A stretch of 48,661 nt of DNA from contig JABBBH010000064.1 of the NCBI GenBank assembly GCA_018607525.1, forward strand, positions 1 to 48,661, written 5' to 3'. Position numbers and translations under genes: made by a program. Origin of the DNA: SAR92 clade bacterium (GTDB taxonomy: Bacteria > Pseudomonadota > Gammaproteobacteria > Pseudomonadales > Porticoccaceae). Numbering within the stretch: the stretch's first letter is position 1; every line of letters begins with the position of its first letter. The notes beneath the pieces are model-generated. The model worked only from the letters and a program-made list of their open reading frames with translations. It searched no databases and was not told the origin of the DNA. This document shows, in pieces, positions 33,713-44,075 of the stretch.

Positions 33713-35047
33713 CTACATAGAATCAACTTGCCAATGAATCATTTGACCGATTTCATCAGAACTAGCGAGCCAATCCTCACAAACCCACAAATCTCCCACG
33801 GCAATCAACTGCTCATCTACATAAAAGAGTGGCACCCTATGGCGCAACCAAGGAGCCAATTCATATTCCAATAAAAGCTTTTTCAAACTATTTGAATGAC
33901 CCCGTCCCGCCGGCTTACAGCGCTCACCCCCCTGACGAAATCGAACATCCACTTGCTTCACTGTGGACTTAATACCTTGACCCATCTGCTTGTCTGCTCG
34001 CAGATGATTATCATCATCTAAGTCTAGTTGTTTTTGCATATCCCAACTGAAAATTTGTTCGGCCTTAAATTCCTGTTCAGTGCACTGAAGTAAATAAAGA
34101 CGATCTTTAAATCGCGACCAACGCTGAGATTGCCAATTAACCTCTGGAGAGGCATCTTGCCGCGCATTGAGCACTGAGGCTAGAACCTCGTCAATAATTG
34201 TTATACCTGGCGGCATTAGCCCCTGTAATTCTGACCAATAGCGCAGAATGTTTTTCTGCCTTAGAGACGAAAGCATTAATAGGGCGTCAATTGAAATTGA
34301 CCAGCCAGCCCGCTCTGCCTTTAAATCCACTGCGTCTAAATCAATAACAGCCAACTCTTTAGCGAGCTGATCAGATTCTGAGTTAAGGTCGGCGGTTCGC
34401 TTCAGGCTTTGAGTATAGTCAGGCCAACGTTGAGCAATCTGTGGAATAACCGCATTTCGCAAATAATTACGATCAAATCGGTTATCTAAATTACTTTCGT
34501 CTTCAATCCATGCAAGATTTCGACGCTGCGCTTCATTTTCCAGCACCGATTTAGCACATTCTAAAAAGGGTCTTACCAAATAACCCTTACCTAGGGCTCT
34601 TTTATTCGGCATGCCCGATAGCCCCTTAGCACCAGCACCTCGCATTAGCCTATAAAGTACCGTTTCTGCCTGATCATCAGCATGATGCCCCAGAAACAGC
34701 AGCCCATTGGGCGCTAGAATTCTTTCAAATACTGCGTACCTAGCCTTGCGAGCCTCTGCCTCTAGACCCTCGCCGGAATTCACTAAAGTCACTTTTTCAG
34801 CCACCAAGGCAACACCTAACTGCTGACAATACTGGGCAACCTGCGCCTGCCAATTATCCGCATTATCAGATATGCCATGATTAATATGGACCGCAGTGAT
34901 TAACTCAGAATTCACCCTTTCGGCCAGCAGGGTGAGAAGCAACATAGAGTCCAACCCACCACTAACAGCCACCAATAGTTGAGGTGCGCTTTCAATAGAC
35001 TGATTCCAAGTATCCAGCGCAGAATTGAGTACATTTTTTATCGACAT
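33713..35047 (-). CDS. tilS: tRNA(Ile)-lysidine synthase
   Basis: LLVAVSGGLDSMLLLTLL P-loop; ATG 35047 (MSIKNV) with AAGGAGGAG upstream, rather than the ORF-track start at 35122. Confidence 0.95.
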   Translation of the reverse strand: MSIKNVLNSALDTWNQSIESAPQLLVAVSGGLDSMLLLTLLAERVNSELITAVHINHGISDNADNWQAQVAQYCQQLGVALVAEKVTLVNSGEGLEAEARKARYAVFERILAPNGLLFLGHHADDQAETVLYRLMRGAGAKGLSGMPNKRALGKGYLVRPFLECAKSVLENEAQRRNLAWIEDESNLDNRFDRNYLRNAVIPQIAQRWPDYTQSLKRTADLNSESDQLAKELAVIDLDAVDLKAERAGWSISIDALLMLSSLRQKNILRYWSELQGLMPPGITIIDEVLASVLNARQDASPEVNWQSQRWSRFKDRLYLLQCTEQEFKAEQIFSWDMQKQLDLDDDNHLRADKQMGQGIKSTVKQVDVRFRQGGERCKPAGRGHSNSLKKLLLEYELAPWLRHRVPLFYVDEQLIAVGDLWVCEDWLASSDEIGQMIHWQVDSM

Positions 35048-35048
35048 G

Positions 35049-35360
35049 CTATTCAACTCCTCCTTGGTCTTGGCAATAGTCCTCATAAATACTGGTATCA
35101 TCGTCAGCTTTGGACTCAGCATGTGTTGCGGCTTCGACCTCTCGATGAAACTGCTGTCGAGTTAATAGGGTACAGTTTTCGGTTTTTGGATCAAAGGTAA
35201 TTATCACCTCACCAGCCTTAAGAAGCGCCCTTACCTGCGCCACCTTGCTGGAAAAATCTACTTCCTGAGCACCATAGTCGGTCCCCTCTCGAAGAATAAA
35301 TTCTTCGATAATAGCCGTCATAATTTCAGCATTTAGACGCTCAGCTGGTATTTCAATCAC
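35049..35360 (-). CDS. UPF0270 (YheU-like) family protein
   Basis: AIIEEFILREGTDYG...VRALLKAGEVIITFDPKTENCTLL matches the YheU/UPF0270 pattern; extra acidic C-terminal tail. Confidence 0.85.
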   Translation of the reverse strand: MIEIPAERLNAEIMTAIIEEFILREGTDYGAQEVDFSSKVAQVRALLKAGEVIITFDPKTENCTLLTRQQFHREVEAATHAESKADDDTSIYEDYCQDQGGVE

Positions 35361-35474
35361 TTCAAATTCCTTACTTCATTGATCCTAAAATCATGCTGCG
35401 CTGTAATCCCATCATGATTTAATGCAATAATACTATTGTCCCATAAAATATCACTGTGCGAATAACTATTAATT

Positions 35475-35957
35475 ATGCTCGATATCGTTCTGTATGAACC
35501 CGAAATCCCACCCAACACCGGCAATATTATTCGCCTGTGCGCGAATACTGGCTTTAACTTACATTTAATTGAGCCTATTGGGTTTGATTTGGATGATAAA
35601 AAATTGCGCCGTGCAGGTCTGGATTATTTGGAATTTCAATCGCTTCAGGTGCATGCAAGCTGGAGTGCCTATCTGGAAAAGGTGCAACCTAAAACGGTCT
35701 ACGGGCTTAGCACCAAGGGTAAAAAATGCTTTTCAAAGGTACGCTATGAAGCGGGCGACTGCCTGTTATTTGGCCCTGAAACTCGCGGCTTACCCGAGGA
35801 AGTTCGCGCCAGTATTGGTGAAGGCGTGATTCGCCTACCTATGCAACCCGATAGCCGCAGTCTCAACCTCTCCAATGCGGTTTCTATTGTCACTTATGAA
35901 GCATGGCGTCAATTGGGTTTTAGTGGCAGCCAGAACATCGACGAGGACATTAGCTAA
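35475..35957 (+). CDS. trmL: tRNA (cytidine(34)-2'-O)-methyltransferase (SPOUT)
   Basis: [77 protein letters not shown]. Confidence 0.97.
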   Translation: MLDIVLYEPEIPPNTGNIIRLCANTGFNLHLIEPIGFDLDDKKLRRAGLDYLEFQSLQVHASWSAYLEKVQPKTVYGLSTKGKKCFSKVRYEAGDCLLFGPETRGLPEEVRASIGEGVIRLPMQPDSRSLNLSNAVSIVTYEAWRQLGFSGSQNIDEDIS

Positions 35958-36499
35958 TGTCAGAGTCAATTGGTCTTTTTTACGGTAGCTCTACCTGCTA
36001 TACCGAGATGGCGGCGGAAAAAATTCGCGATGCTATTCATCAAAAACTCCCCTCTATTAGTATCAATGTGCACAATATTGCCGATGACTGCATTTCATCG
36101 CTTAAGGACTATGAGTACCTTATTCTGGGCATTCCTACCTGGGACTATGGTGAGCTTCAGGAAGACTGGGAAAATCACTGGCAGGCACTGGATAATATTG
36201 ATTTGTCCGATAAACAGGTTGCATTGTTTGGTCTCGGCGATCAAATTGGCTACCCTCAATGGTTCCAAGATGCCCTAGGCTACCTATGGGCCAAAGTGGT
36301 TAATCAGGGTGCTTCTACTGTAGGGCTGTGGCCCAATGAAGGCTATGAATTCGAGGAGTCAAAAGCACTGACTGATGACAAAAAATTCTTTTTAGGCCTG
36401 GCCCTTGATGATGAAAATCAATTTGAAAAAACAGATGACTATGTAGACCAATGGTGCCAACAGATACTGCATGAATTCGACCTTATCACTCATGGCTAA
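35957..36499 (+). CDS. fldB: Flavodoxin (FldB-like, long-chain)
   Basis: IGLFYGSSTCYTEMAAEKIRDAI; LILGIPTWDYGELQEDWE; FGLGDQIGYPQWFQDALG; 1-nt overlap with trmL (TAATG). Confidence 0.95.
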   Translation: MSESIGLFYGSSTCYTEMAAEKIRDAIHQKLPSISINVHNIADDCISSLKDYEYLILGIPTWDYGELQEDWENHWQALDNIDLSDKQVALFGLGDQIGYPQWFQDALGYLWAKVVNQGASTVGLWPNEGYEFEESKALTDDKKFFLGLALDDENQFEKTDDYVDQWCQQILHEFDLITHG

Positions 36500-38552
36500 T
36501 TCAGATTTATCCTGCATCAAAACAGCGACCATTGAATGGCGTGACAATGCGCCTTTTTGCACTGAGTTTGATGATTTTTACTATCGTAGTAAACAGCCTT
36601 TTTCAGAACATGGCTTAAAAGAAACTGACTACCTTTTTATACAGCAAAATAATTTATCCTCACGTTGGCAGGGCTTAGACAGCCTGCCATCACAAAATAA
36701 AACTTTCTCGATTGGTGAGACGGGCTTTGGTACTGGGCTTAATTTTCTAACTGCCTGTGATCTCTGGTTAAAAACAGCACCTAGGGATTGGCGGCTAAAA
36801 TTTATATCCACTGAAATTAGACCACTTTCAGCTGATGACTTACAGGCTATTTATGCTAGCTGGTCGGTATTTTCAGACTTATCAAAAGAACTTCTCGAAA
36901 AGTATCCAATTTTAACGCCTGGAGTTCATTTGATTGAATTAGCTCAGGGGCGTATTCAACTAATATTGATGCTAGGTGACGCCAATCAGATGCTTTCAAG
37001 CATTGCTGAAAGTCCCGATAGTGCATTAGCCCTGCATCAAAAAAAGGCTATTGATGCCTGGTTCCTTGATGGCTTTACTCCAGCTAAAAACCCAGAACTT
37101 TGGTCTGATGAGATATTTAACAGCATTGCATCACTGTCAGCAGAAAATACCACATTTGCCACCTTTACCTGTGCATCAGCCGTTAGAAAAGGGCTGTCTA
37201 ACGTAGGATTTAATACTCAAAAAGTCAGCGGATTTAGTGACAAAAGAGAATCCCTTAAAGGACAGTTTGAAAGTCAGCCATTAAATACCCCAGCATCAGT
37301 TACCCATTGGTTTCTTGATCAACAACCCAAACAGTCAGAGCGCAAAACTGCGATTGTTTTAGGCGCGGGTATTGCTGGCTGTACCGCCGCAAGCGCACTA
37401 GCAAAAAGAGGCTACAGGGTGACTGTTATTGATCGTCATCAAACCGTTGCCAATGAGGGCTCTGGAAATTTACAGGCGGTGGTATACCCCAAACTTTCAA
37501 AACAAAATGATGCGTTGCCGCGAATTAATTTAACCGCTATGACAATGGCCAGCAGATTCTACAAGCCATACTGGGATCAGGGTTTAGGCTCACAATGCGG
37601 TGTACTCTTATTACCAGATAGCGAAAAATCTCGCACCAACCTTGAGCAAATCGCTGAACGTTATGCGCAACATAAAAGGCTTGTTACCGCTGTAGATAAC
37701 TCACAAATATGTCATTTAAGCGGACTTTCATTACAGGCACAGCAGGGTCTATTTTTTCCTCAGTTAGGCTGGCTTCCTCCGCAGGCAGTCTGCCAACAAC
37801 TATTAAAAGAACAATGCATACCTCTCGCGAGTGCAGATATTAAAAAGATTCATCGATGCACTGATAGCCAACAGTGGCGACTGATTGATGAATCGGACAA
37901 CGCCATTGCTAGCGCAGATATTCTGGTGCTGGCAACCGCCTATGAATGTCAGCAATTTCCACAAACTGAGTTTTTGTCAGTGAATCAGTTGCGTGGGCAG
38001 GTAACTCATTTACCTCAGCAGCAAGCGGCTAGTAATTTGAAAACGGTTATTTGCGGCAAAGGCTATATTGCACCTATAACCAACGGCCTACAAAGCTGCG
38101 GAGCTTCCTATAATAAAGGGGTTATTTCCAAGCAAACTCGTGCTGAGGATCACAGCGCCAATTTACACATGATGCAAAATACAGATCCTGGGTTAGCCGA
38201 GGCCATTCAGTACTCAGAAAAAGACAGTTTTGACGGCAGGGCAAACTATAGAGGTACCACCAATGACTACCTACCTATTGTAGGGCCAGTGCCCAATGCA
38301 GAACTATTTAAGCAGCAGTATGACGCGCTGCGTCGCGATGCTACCACCACAGTGGATAGCCTTGGAAACTACTTCCCCAATCTCTATATTCATTGTGGTC
38401 TTGGCTCGAGAGGCCTAAGCTATGCGCCGCTAACAGCAGAATTACTTGCTGCAGAGATCAATCGTGAAATATCACCCCTAGAAAGAGAACTTCGCCTGGC
38501 TATGCATCCGGCTAGATTCTTAATTAGAGATTTAAAAAGGCATAAAATTTAA
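36492..38552 (+). CDS. mnmC: Bifunctional tRNA 5-methylaminomethyl-2-thiouridine biosynthesis protein MnmC
   Basis: N-terminal methyltransferase (GETGFGTGLNFLTACDLW, DAWFLDGFTPAKNPELW) fused to C-terminal FAD oxidase (AIVLGAGIAGCTAASALAKRGYRVTVID). Confidence 0.95.
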   Translation: MANSDLSCIKTATIEWRDNAPFCTEFDDFYYRSKQPFSEHGLKETDYLFIQQNNLSSRWQGLDSLPSQNKTFSIGETGFGTGLNFLTACDLWLKTAPRDWRLKFISTEIRPLSADDLQAIYASWSVFSDLSKELLEKYPILTPGVHLIELAQGRIQLILMLGDANQMLSSIAESPDSALALHQKKAIDAWFLDGFTPAKNPELWSDEIFNSIASLSAENTTFATFTCASAVRKGLSNVGFNTQKVSGFSDKRESLKGQFESQPLNTPASVTHWFLDQQPKQSERKTAIVLGAGIAGCTAASALAKRGYRVTVIDRHQTVANEGSGNLQAVVYPKLSKQNDALPRINLTAMTMASRFYKPYWDQGLGSQCGVLLLPDSEKSRTNLEQIAERYAQHKRLVTAVDNSQICHLSGLSLQAQQGLFFPQLGWLPPQAVCQQLLKEQCIPLASADIKKIHRCTDSQQWRLIDESDNAIASADILVLATAYECQQFPQTEFLSVNQLRGQVTHLPQQQAASNLKTVICGKGYIAPITNGLQSCGASYNKGVISKQTRAEDHSANLHMMQNTDPGLAEAIQYSEKDSFDGRANYRGTTNDYLPIVGPVPNAELFKQQYDALRRDATTTVDSLGNYFPNLYIHCGLGSRGLSYAPLTAELLAAEINREISPLERELRLAMHPARFLIRDLKRHKI

Positions 38553-38560
38553 GCTGATTT

Positions 38561-39751
38561 TTACTTGGCCGCAACTGAAGCAAGCAGGCCCTGACGATAG
38601 ATTTCCGAACTACTCGTACTATCACCCAAAAGCGCAAGCACCTCAGCTAATTCCGCATAAGCGGTGGCCGATGAGCTAATCGCTATGGTTGATTTTAAAT
38701 AGTCTTTTGCCTTGCCTAGAAAACCCATATGCCGGCAGATACGCCCCAAGGCCAGTAAAAGGTCTGCATCCTTGGGGTGCATAACCAACCAATTTTCACC
38801 CTGAGCTAACTGCTTAGTTGCATCCTTGAGCTTAAGCCCTCCAAAGGCTTCTACCAGCCCCTGTTGCCATTGATTTTTTAATGCTTTAGACAGAATCGAT
38901 AACGCCTTTTCCCCCTCATCCGCTGCGCTCAGCGCCCTGACATAACCGCAAATCAATGCCGAATCTTGACGGAGATTTCGCGGTATCTCAGACCAAACCG
39001 CCTGAACTTTGTTTGCTCGCGCACTGGCTGGTAAGTCTTTTTCAGGCATGGACAACAGACCGCAGTAGCAGTCTACCTGAAGCGTTGCTAGCCTGTCTTT
39101 ATCCATCCCAGACTGACGTTTTATCTGCGGCAACAAAGCATACAGCGCAGACCAATCTGACTGATAACTATAGACTTTGGATAATAGCTGCAAGGAGCGA
39201 CTAGATTGATTGGTAAGCGCCAAAAGCGTGCTCTTGGCTTCGTCAATTTCAGCCGATGTGATCAACCATTCAGCCAGCAGAGTATTCGCATAATCTGCTT
39301 GATCTGGATGCTGATCACGAAATTGAGTCAGTATTAAGCGCGCCTCATCCAACTGCCCATGATTTGCTGCAGCCTTAGCGGAAAATAATAAACTTACCCC
39401 TGAAAGCGGCTGATTTAACGATGGCTTATGCAATACCTTATGAGCCATCTGCCAATCATTAAGCAAAAAGGCCTGTAAGCCTTTAGCAATATTATTAGAT
39501 TGCTTGTTGGCTCGCCTTGAATACCACCACTGCTTAACACCCCCAGCGCCCAACACCCATCTTAATAAAAGAAGCACCCAAATAAAGAGTAGGCTGCTGA
39601 TCACAAAAATAATAGCCGCCAACCAAAAACTCATTTCAACTGTAGTATGACCCAGACTCAGTAAAACATAGCCCTGATCCTGCTCGACCAACCAGATGCT
39701 GGCAGCACCTAACAATAATGCGGCCAAAATAATCAGCAGCATTTTCCTCAT
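38561..39751 (-). CDS. hemY: HemY family protein (TPR)
   Basis: Two N-terminal TM helices, WLVEQDQGYVLLSLGHTTVEMSFW, TPR-like C-terminus; 4-nt overlap with hemX. Confidence 0.9.
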   Translation of the reverse strand: MRKMLLIILAALLLGAASIWLVEQDQGYVLLSLGHTTVEMSFWLAAIIFVISSLLFIWVLLLLRWVLGAGGVKQWWYSRRANKQSNNIAKGLQAFLLNDWQMAHKVLHKPSLNQPLSGVSLLFSAKAAANHGQLDEARLILTQFRDQHPDQADYANTLLAEWLITSAEIDEAKSTLLALTNQSSRSLQLLSKVYSYQSDWSALYALLPQIKRQSGMDKDRLATLQVDCYCGLLSMPEKDLPASARANKVQAVWSEIPRNLRQDSALICGYVRALSAADEGEKALSILSKALKNQWQQGLVEAFGGLKLKDATKQLAQGENWLVMHPKDADLLLALGRICRHMGFLGKAKDYLKSTIAISSSATAYAELAEVLALLGDSTSSSEIYRQGLLASVAAK

Positions 39752-40881
39752 CGCTGAGACTCCGCTTGCTCAGACCGCTTACTGTCTAATAGTCTTTGCT
39801 GACGCACCACCAACAAATTTTGCACTGCTTCCAGTGAGCTGTGAATGCTGGGCAATTGCTGAATAATATTTGTATCTGCTAACCGCTGAAGTCGCTGACC
39901 AATTCCCTCAGCCGACGCGGTAACTTTAAAAAATCGTTGAAGATATTCCTGCGCCTTCACTAAGGATTGCTGATAAATAACCTGCTCTTCGCGCAATAAA
40001 GCGAGTTGAGCCTGCTCAAGCATCATCTGTAAATTCTGTCGAACAGTCTGTTCTTCTGCTCTTTCTAAAATGGGCTCTATGGGGCTCTGTCGTTCACGAA
40101 TTCTTATCAACCCCGAAAAATCCGCTAGGAATTTATCCAAAACCCCAACTTCCTGCGAGGTATTCTGCTGTTTGATTTGGTTTGCAAGCTCTAGAGGTTT
40201 ATCAACTTCCATTACCTGCAATTTATTGATGCTGGCCGCCAGTGCATTTAACTCAACATAGACGCCCTGCTTATCAATATCACTGACTAATCTAAGGGCG
40301 GTTATATCCGCAGCAACCGCACCGCGCACCTCGATAAGATTAGGCTCGTCTATCTGCTGAAGAATGGCATCCACTGATTCAAGTAGTGCTAAGGGACTTT
40401 TTGTATTGCGTTCAGTTTGCAATCGTTGCTTGGCTAGACGCGCCAAGTACTCTGCCTCCGCCAATAACCAATCACTGCGAGTTGTTGATCCCAACTCAAC
40501 CAACCGCGCACCCTGGGCATTGATTCTTAACTGTAAATTCTGAATCTGACTTTCAAGATTGAAGATATTTTGCTGTTGCTCGAGGCTTTGTTTAACTGAA
40601 ATCTGAGACTGCTGTTGATTGGCCATTACCACGGGACTGATAGAACCAATTGTCAGACTATTAGCGGTGATGTTCTGAGTTTTTTGCTGCCAATCTTGCC
40701 AAAAGATCCAACCGGCCACTGAAATACCCGCCAAAAACAATAGAAAGACCAAGCGACCCAAAACCTTAAAAAAGCCCACGCCAGATTTAGGCTTGCTTGT
40801 TGGCTTTTCCTTTTTAACAACTTTGTTTTTTTCAACCTTAGCTGTTTTTGGTTTCGCCTCAGGCTTAGTTTTTTCAGTCAC
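39748..40881 (-). CDS. hemX: HemX family protein (uroporphyrinogen-III C-methyltransferase-like annotation)
   Basis: K-rich N-terminus, single TM, coiled coil, DWLLAEAEYLARLAKQRLQTERNTKSPLALLESVDAIL; GTG start. Confidence 0.9.
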   Translation of the reverse strand: MTEKTKPEAKPKTAKVEKNKVVKKEKPTSKPKSGVGFFKVLGRLVFLLFLAGISVAGWIFWQDWQQKTQNITANSLTIGSISPVVMANQQQSQISVKQSLEQQQNIFNLESQIQNLQLRINAQGARLVELGSTTRSDWLLAEAEYLARLAKQRLQTERNTKSPLALLESVDAILQQIDEPNLIEVRGAVAADITALRLVSDIDKQGVYVELNALAASINKLQVMEVDKPLELANQIKQQNTSQEVGVLDKFLADFSGLIRIRERQSPIEPILERAEEQTVRQNLQMMLEQAQLALLREEQVIYQQSLVKAQEYLQRFFKVTASAEGIGQRLQRLADTNIIQQLPSIHSSLEAVQNLLVVRQQRLLDSKRSEQAESQR

Positions 40882-40996
40882 TGTCCATCCCCAGATTATT
40901 TTACCCCTATTAAAGGGGGGTAGATATTTGCGGTCAAGAATAATTTATTATCAAGTCTATTTATTCAAATAACTAGCAAAGCAGAAAGCTTATAGT

Positions 40997-42259
40997 TTAT
41001 TTTTTATCCAATCCAAACAGTGCCTGTGTCACATTAATAGTCTCTTCGCAGCCCTCTTCACCCGCCTGTTTTAACTTGGTGGTAGGTTTGTGCAAGAGCT
41101 TATTAGTGAGATTGCGCGCCAATGTGTTTATAACCTCGGCTGAGTCCTGTCCGCGCTCTAGGGCAACCAGTGCTTTTTCAACCTCCGCATCGCGAATCAT
41201 TTCAACACTGTCTCTAAAGGCCTTAATAGTATCAACTGCCGTTAGCTCACGTTGTTTAGAAGACCAGTTGTCGACCTCTTCATCCACAATCTGCGCAGCA
41301 AGATCAGCTGCACTCTGCCGCGCCTTAAGATTATCCTGAATAACCTCTTCTAAATCATCAACCGTGTAAAGATAAACGTCATCCAAAGCCTCGACCTGCG
41401 GCTCAATGTCACGAGGCACGGCAATATCGACCATAAACATCGGCTTATGAAGACGTTTTTGCAGGGCAGCTTCAACCGCACCCTTACCCAGAACCGGCAA
41501 CTGACTGGCTGTAGAAGTAATTACAATATCGGCTTTATGCAGATGCTCTGGCATGTCTGCCAACAAAATCGCTTCCGCAGAAAAATCTTCTGCCAGCTCT
41601 TGCGCCCGCTCCAGCGTGCGATTAGCCACAGTAATCTGACCAATTTTTTTATCACGCAAATAACGCGCAACCAACTCAATGGTTTCACCGGCACCAATTA
41701 ACAAAACATGCGCGGTTTTTAAATCAGAAAAAATTTGCTCAGCTAGACTCACCGATGCATAGGCCACCGACACCGGGTTTTTACCGATTGCGGTTTCCGA
41801 TCTCACGCGTTTCGCTACCGCAAAGGCCCACTGAAATGCCGCATTAAGATGCACTGATACTGTTTCAGCTTTTTGGGCTACCGAGTAAGCGGATTTTATT
41901 TGCCCAAAAATTTGTGGCTCGCCCATGACCAATGAATCTAAGCCACTGGCCACTCGAATCATATGACGAATTGCTTCATCGCCGCGCAAGCAGTAATAAC
42001 AGCTTTCAATTTCGGTTACATCTAGCCCTTTTGTTGCTGCTAACCAAGCTAATAATTGTTTATCCGAAAGCTCACCAGCGGCATAAATTTCTGTTCGATT
42101 ACAGGTAGAAAGTAGGGCAATTTCACTAGAATCAAGACTGACTTGAGCAGAGCGCAGCGTTTCGACAACTGTCTCAGGGGCAAAAGCAACGCGACCACGC
42201 AAATCTACCGAAGCCGATTTGTGATTAATGCCAAATACTATGATGTCAAAGGCCATCAA
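40997..42259 (-). CDS. hemA: Glutamyl-tRNA reductase
   Basis: GINHKSASVDLRGRVAF, LSTCNRTEIYA, VASGLDSLVMGEPQIFGQIK, LLIGAGETIELVARYL. Confidence 0.97.
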   Translation of the reverse strand: MMAFDIIVFGINHKSASVDLRGRVAFAPETVVETLRSAQVSLDSSEIALLSTCNRTEIYAAGELSDKQLLAWLAATKGLDVTEIESCYYCLRGDEAIRHMIRVASGLDSLVMGEPQIFGQIKSAYSVAQKAETVSVHLNAAFQWAFAVAKRVRSETAIGKNPVSVAYASVSLAEQIFSDLKTAHVLLIGAGETIELVARYLRDKKIGQITVANRTLERAQELAEDFSAEAILLADMPEHLHKADIVITSTASQLPVLGKGAVEAALQKRLHKPMFMVDIAVPRDIEPQVEALDDVYLYTVDDLEEVIQDNLKARQSAADLAAQIVDEEVDNWSSKQRELTAVDTIKAFRDSVEMIRDAEVEKALVALERGQDSAEVINTLARNLTNKLLHKPTTKLKQAGEEGCEETINVTQALFGLDKK

Positions 42260-42509
42260 ACTATATCCATACCCAACAGAAGGTTAAAACACTATCTTAA
42301 GACTCTGATATACGGCGAAAGTTATCTATAAGCCGAGAACAATCAGAGTGACAAAGCGCAATTTTACACTAGAGTGAGCGGTAATAGGAAAATTGCTGAA
42401 GAATAAATAAAAACTCTTAGCTCTCAGAGGACAGTTCTAGTCATAGCTGTTAACATCAACCCCAACCACTAGATTCAAAATTAATTTTAAGTATCGGCAG
42501 GCAGGAATA

Positions 42510-43124
42510 ATGAATAACCATCTTCTGTTATGGGTAGGCGCATTACTGATAATGCTTCTATCTGGCTGTGCAACCACAAAATATCAGGCTATTAATGTCG
42601 ATGGGTTTGAATCTGCTAAACCCTCATTATCCGAACTCGATATCTGGCAAATCAACGCAAAGCTCGGCGTTCGAACAGCCACAGATGCTCAATCAATACG
42701 AATGCTTTGGCAGCAGCAGGGTGAAGAATACCAACTGAGACTGAATGGGCCACTGGGATTTGGTACAGCCTTTGTAGTAGGTGATAGCGATCAAGCTGAG
42801 ATCCAAAAAGGCGGACAATTAATTACCGCTAGCCCACAGCAGCTGGCCATGCAGCTCACAGGTATCCCCTTACCTATTACCGCACTAAGCTGGTGGGTCA
42901 AAGGTCTGATATCCCCCAATCATTCTGCTGCCACCGATATTCAGCGCGCGCAAACAGGTCAGCTTGAAAATTTTCAACAGGCCGGATGGCAGATTAGCAT
43001 TTTAAGTTACTCTCAGACCGGACCCTATTGGACCCCGAAAAAAATAGCTGGCCGACAGGGCGAGCTATCTTTTAAGCTAGTTATTTCTGATTGGCAATTT
43101 TCTAATAACAGGGCGGCCGAGTAA
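42510..43124 (+). CDS. lolB: Outer-membrane lipoprotein LolB
   Basis: Lipobox LLSGCATT; WQINAKLGVRTATDAQSIRMLWQQQGEEYQLRLNGPLG; followed by ispE. Confidence 0.93.
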   Translation: MNNHLLLWVGALLIMLLSGCATTKYQAINVDGFESAKPSLSELDIWQINAKLGVRTATDAQSIRMLWQQQGEEYQLRLNGPLGFGTAFVVGDSDQAEIQKGGQLITASPQQLAMQLTGIPLPITALSWWVKGLISPNHSAATDIQRAQTGQLENFQQAGWQISILSYSQTGPYWTPKKIAGRQGELSFKLVISDWQFSNNRAAE

Positions 43125-43125
43125 A

Positions 43126-43968
43126 ATGATCTCAATTACCCTGCCCTCACCCGCAAAAATCAATCTGTTTCTGTATATTCTTAATCGCAGAGACGACGGC
43201 TACCATAATTTACAAACCTTATTTCAGCTTCTCGATTACGGCGATCAACTCAGTTTTACCGCTAACAAGAATCCAGAAATTAACCTCACCAGCCATCTTG
43301 ATGAGGTAAAGCCTGAGGATAATTTAGTCTACAAAGCGGCCAAAGCCCTGCAACAAGCCACAGACTGCCAATGGGGCTGTGATATCGATTTAGATAAAAA
43401 ACTACCCATGGGTGCAGGCCTGGGTGGCGGTAGTAGCAATGCAGCCACCACCCTAGTCGGACTTAATTATTTATGGCAGTGCGGATTAACCGCCAATCAG
43501 CTAGCCAATATTGGCTGTAAACTAGGTGCAGACGTACCCGTTTTCATTCACGGAATGACCGCATTTGCTGAGGGTATTGGCGAGCATTTAACCCCCGTTG
43601 AGCGCCAACAAAATTGGTATCTGATTATCACGCCGAAAATAAAGATCTCCACAAAGGAAATTTTTTCAAATAGTGAATTGACAAGGAACGCTCAAGCCAT
43701 CAAAATACGCGCCCTTTCGGAGGTACAGTACAGAAATGACTGTCAATCTGTGGTTGAAACACTCTATCCACAGGTAAAACAGGCATTAGACTGGCTAAAA
43801 CCCTTTGGAAGGCCGCTAATGACGGGGACTGGAGCCAGTGTGTTCTGCCCTTTCGATAGTGAAGAGGAAGCAAAACAGGTACATAAACAGGTACCAAGTA
43901 GTTGGAATTCATTTGTAGCACAGGGAATCAATCAATCCCCTCTGCATAAACAATTGAAAAATTTATAA
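43126..43968 (+). CDS. ispE: 4-diphosphocytidyl-2-C-methyl-D-erythritol kinase
   Basis: LPSPAKINLFLYILNRRDDGYHNLQTLFQLLDYGD; KLPMGAGLGGGSSNAATTL; MTGTGASVFC. Confidence 0.97.
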   Translation: MISITLPSPAKINLFLYILNRRDDGYHNLQTLFQLLDYGDQLSFTANKNPEINLTSHLDEVKPEDNLVYKAAKALQQATDCQWGCDIDLDKKLPMGAGLGGGSSNAATTLVGLNYLWQCGLTANQLANIGCKLGADVPVFIHGMTAFAEGIGEHLTPVERQQNWYLIITPKIKISTKEIFSNSELTRNAQAIKIRALSEVQYRNDCQSVVETLYPQVKQALDWLKPFGRPLMTGTGASVFCPFDSEEEAKQVHKQVPSSWNSFVAQGINQSPLHKQLKNL

Positions 43969-43969
43969 C

Positions 43970-44045
43970 TGGGGCGTGGCCAAGTGGTTAAGGCATCGGG
44001 TTTTGATCCCGACACTCGGAGGTTCGAATCCTCCCGCCCCAGCCA
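43970..44045 (+). tRNA. tRNA-Gln (anticodon TTG), CCA encoded
   Basis: TGGGGCG...CGCCCCA-G-CCA acceptor; anticodon arm TCGGG-TTTTGAT-CCCGA; T-arm GGTTCGAATCC. Confidence 0.97.
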
Positions 44046-44075
44046 TCTTTCAAATTGCAAAGTCAGGAAGAAGAT

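Noticed and set aside
33713-35122. tilS start at 35122 as given in the ORF track
   Set aside because: The N-terminal 25 residues overlap the UPF0270 gene; ATG 35047 with a strong SD is the better start.
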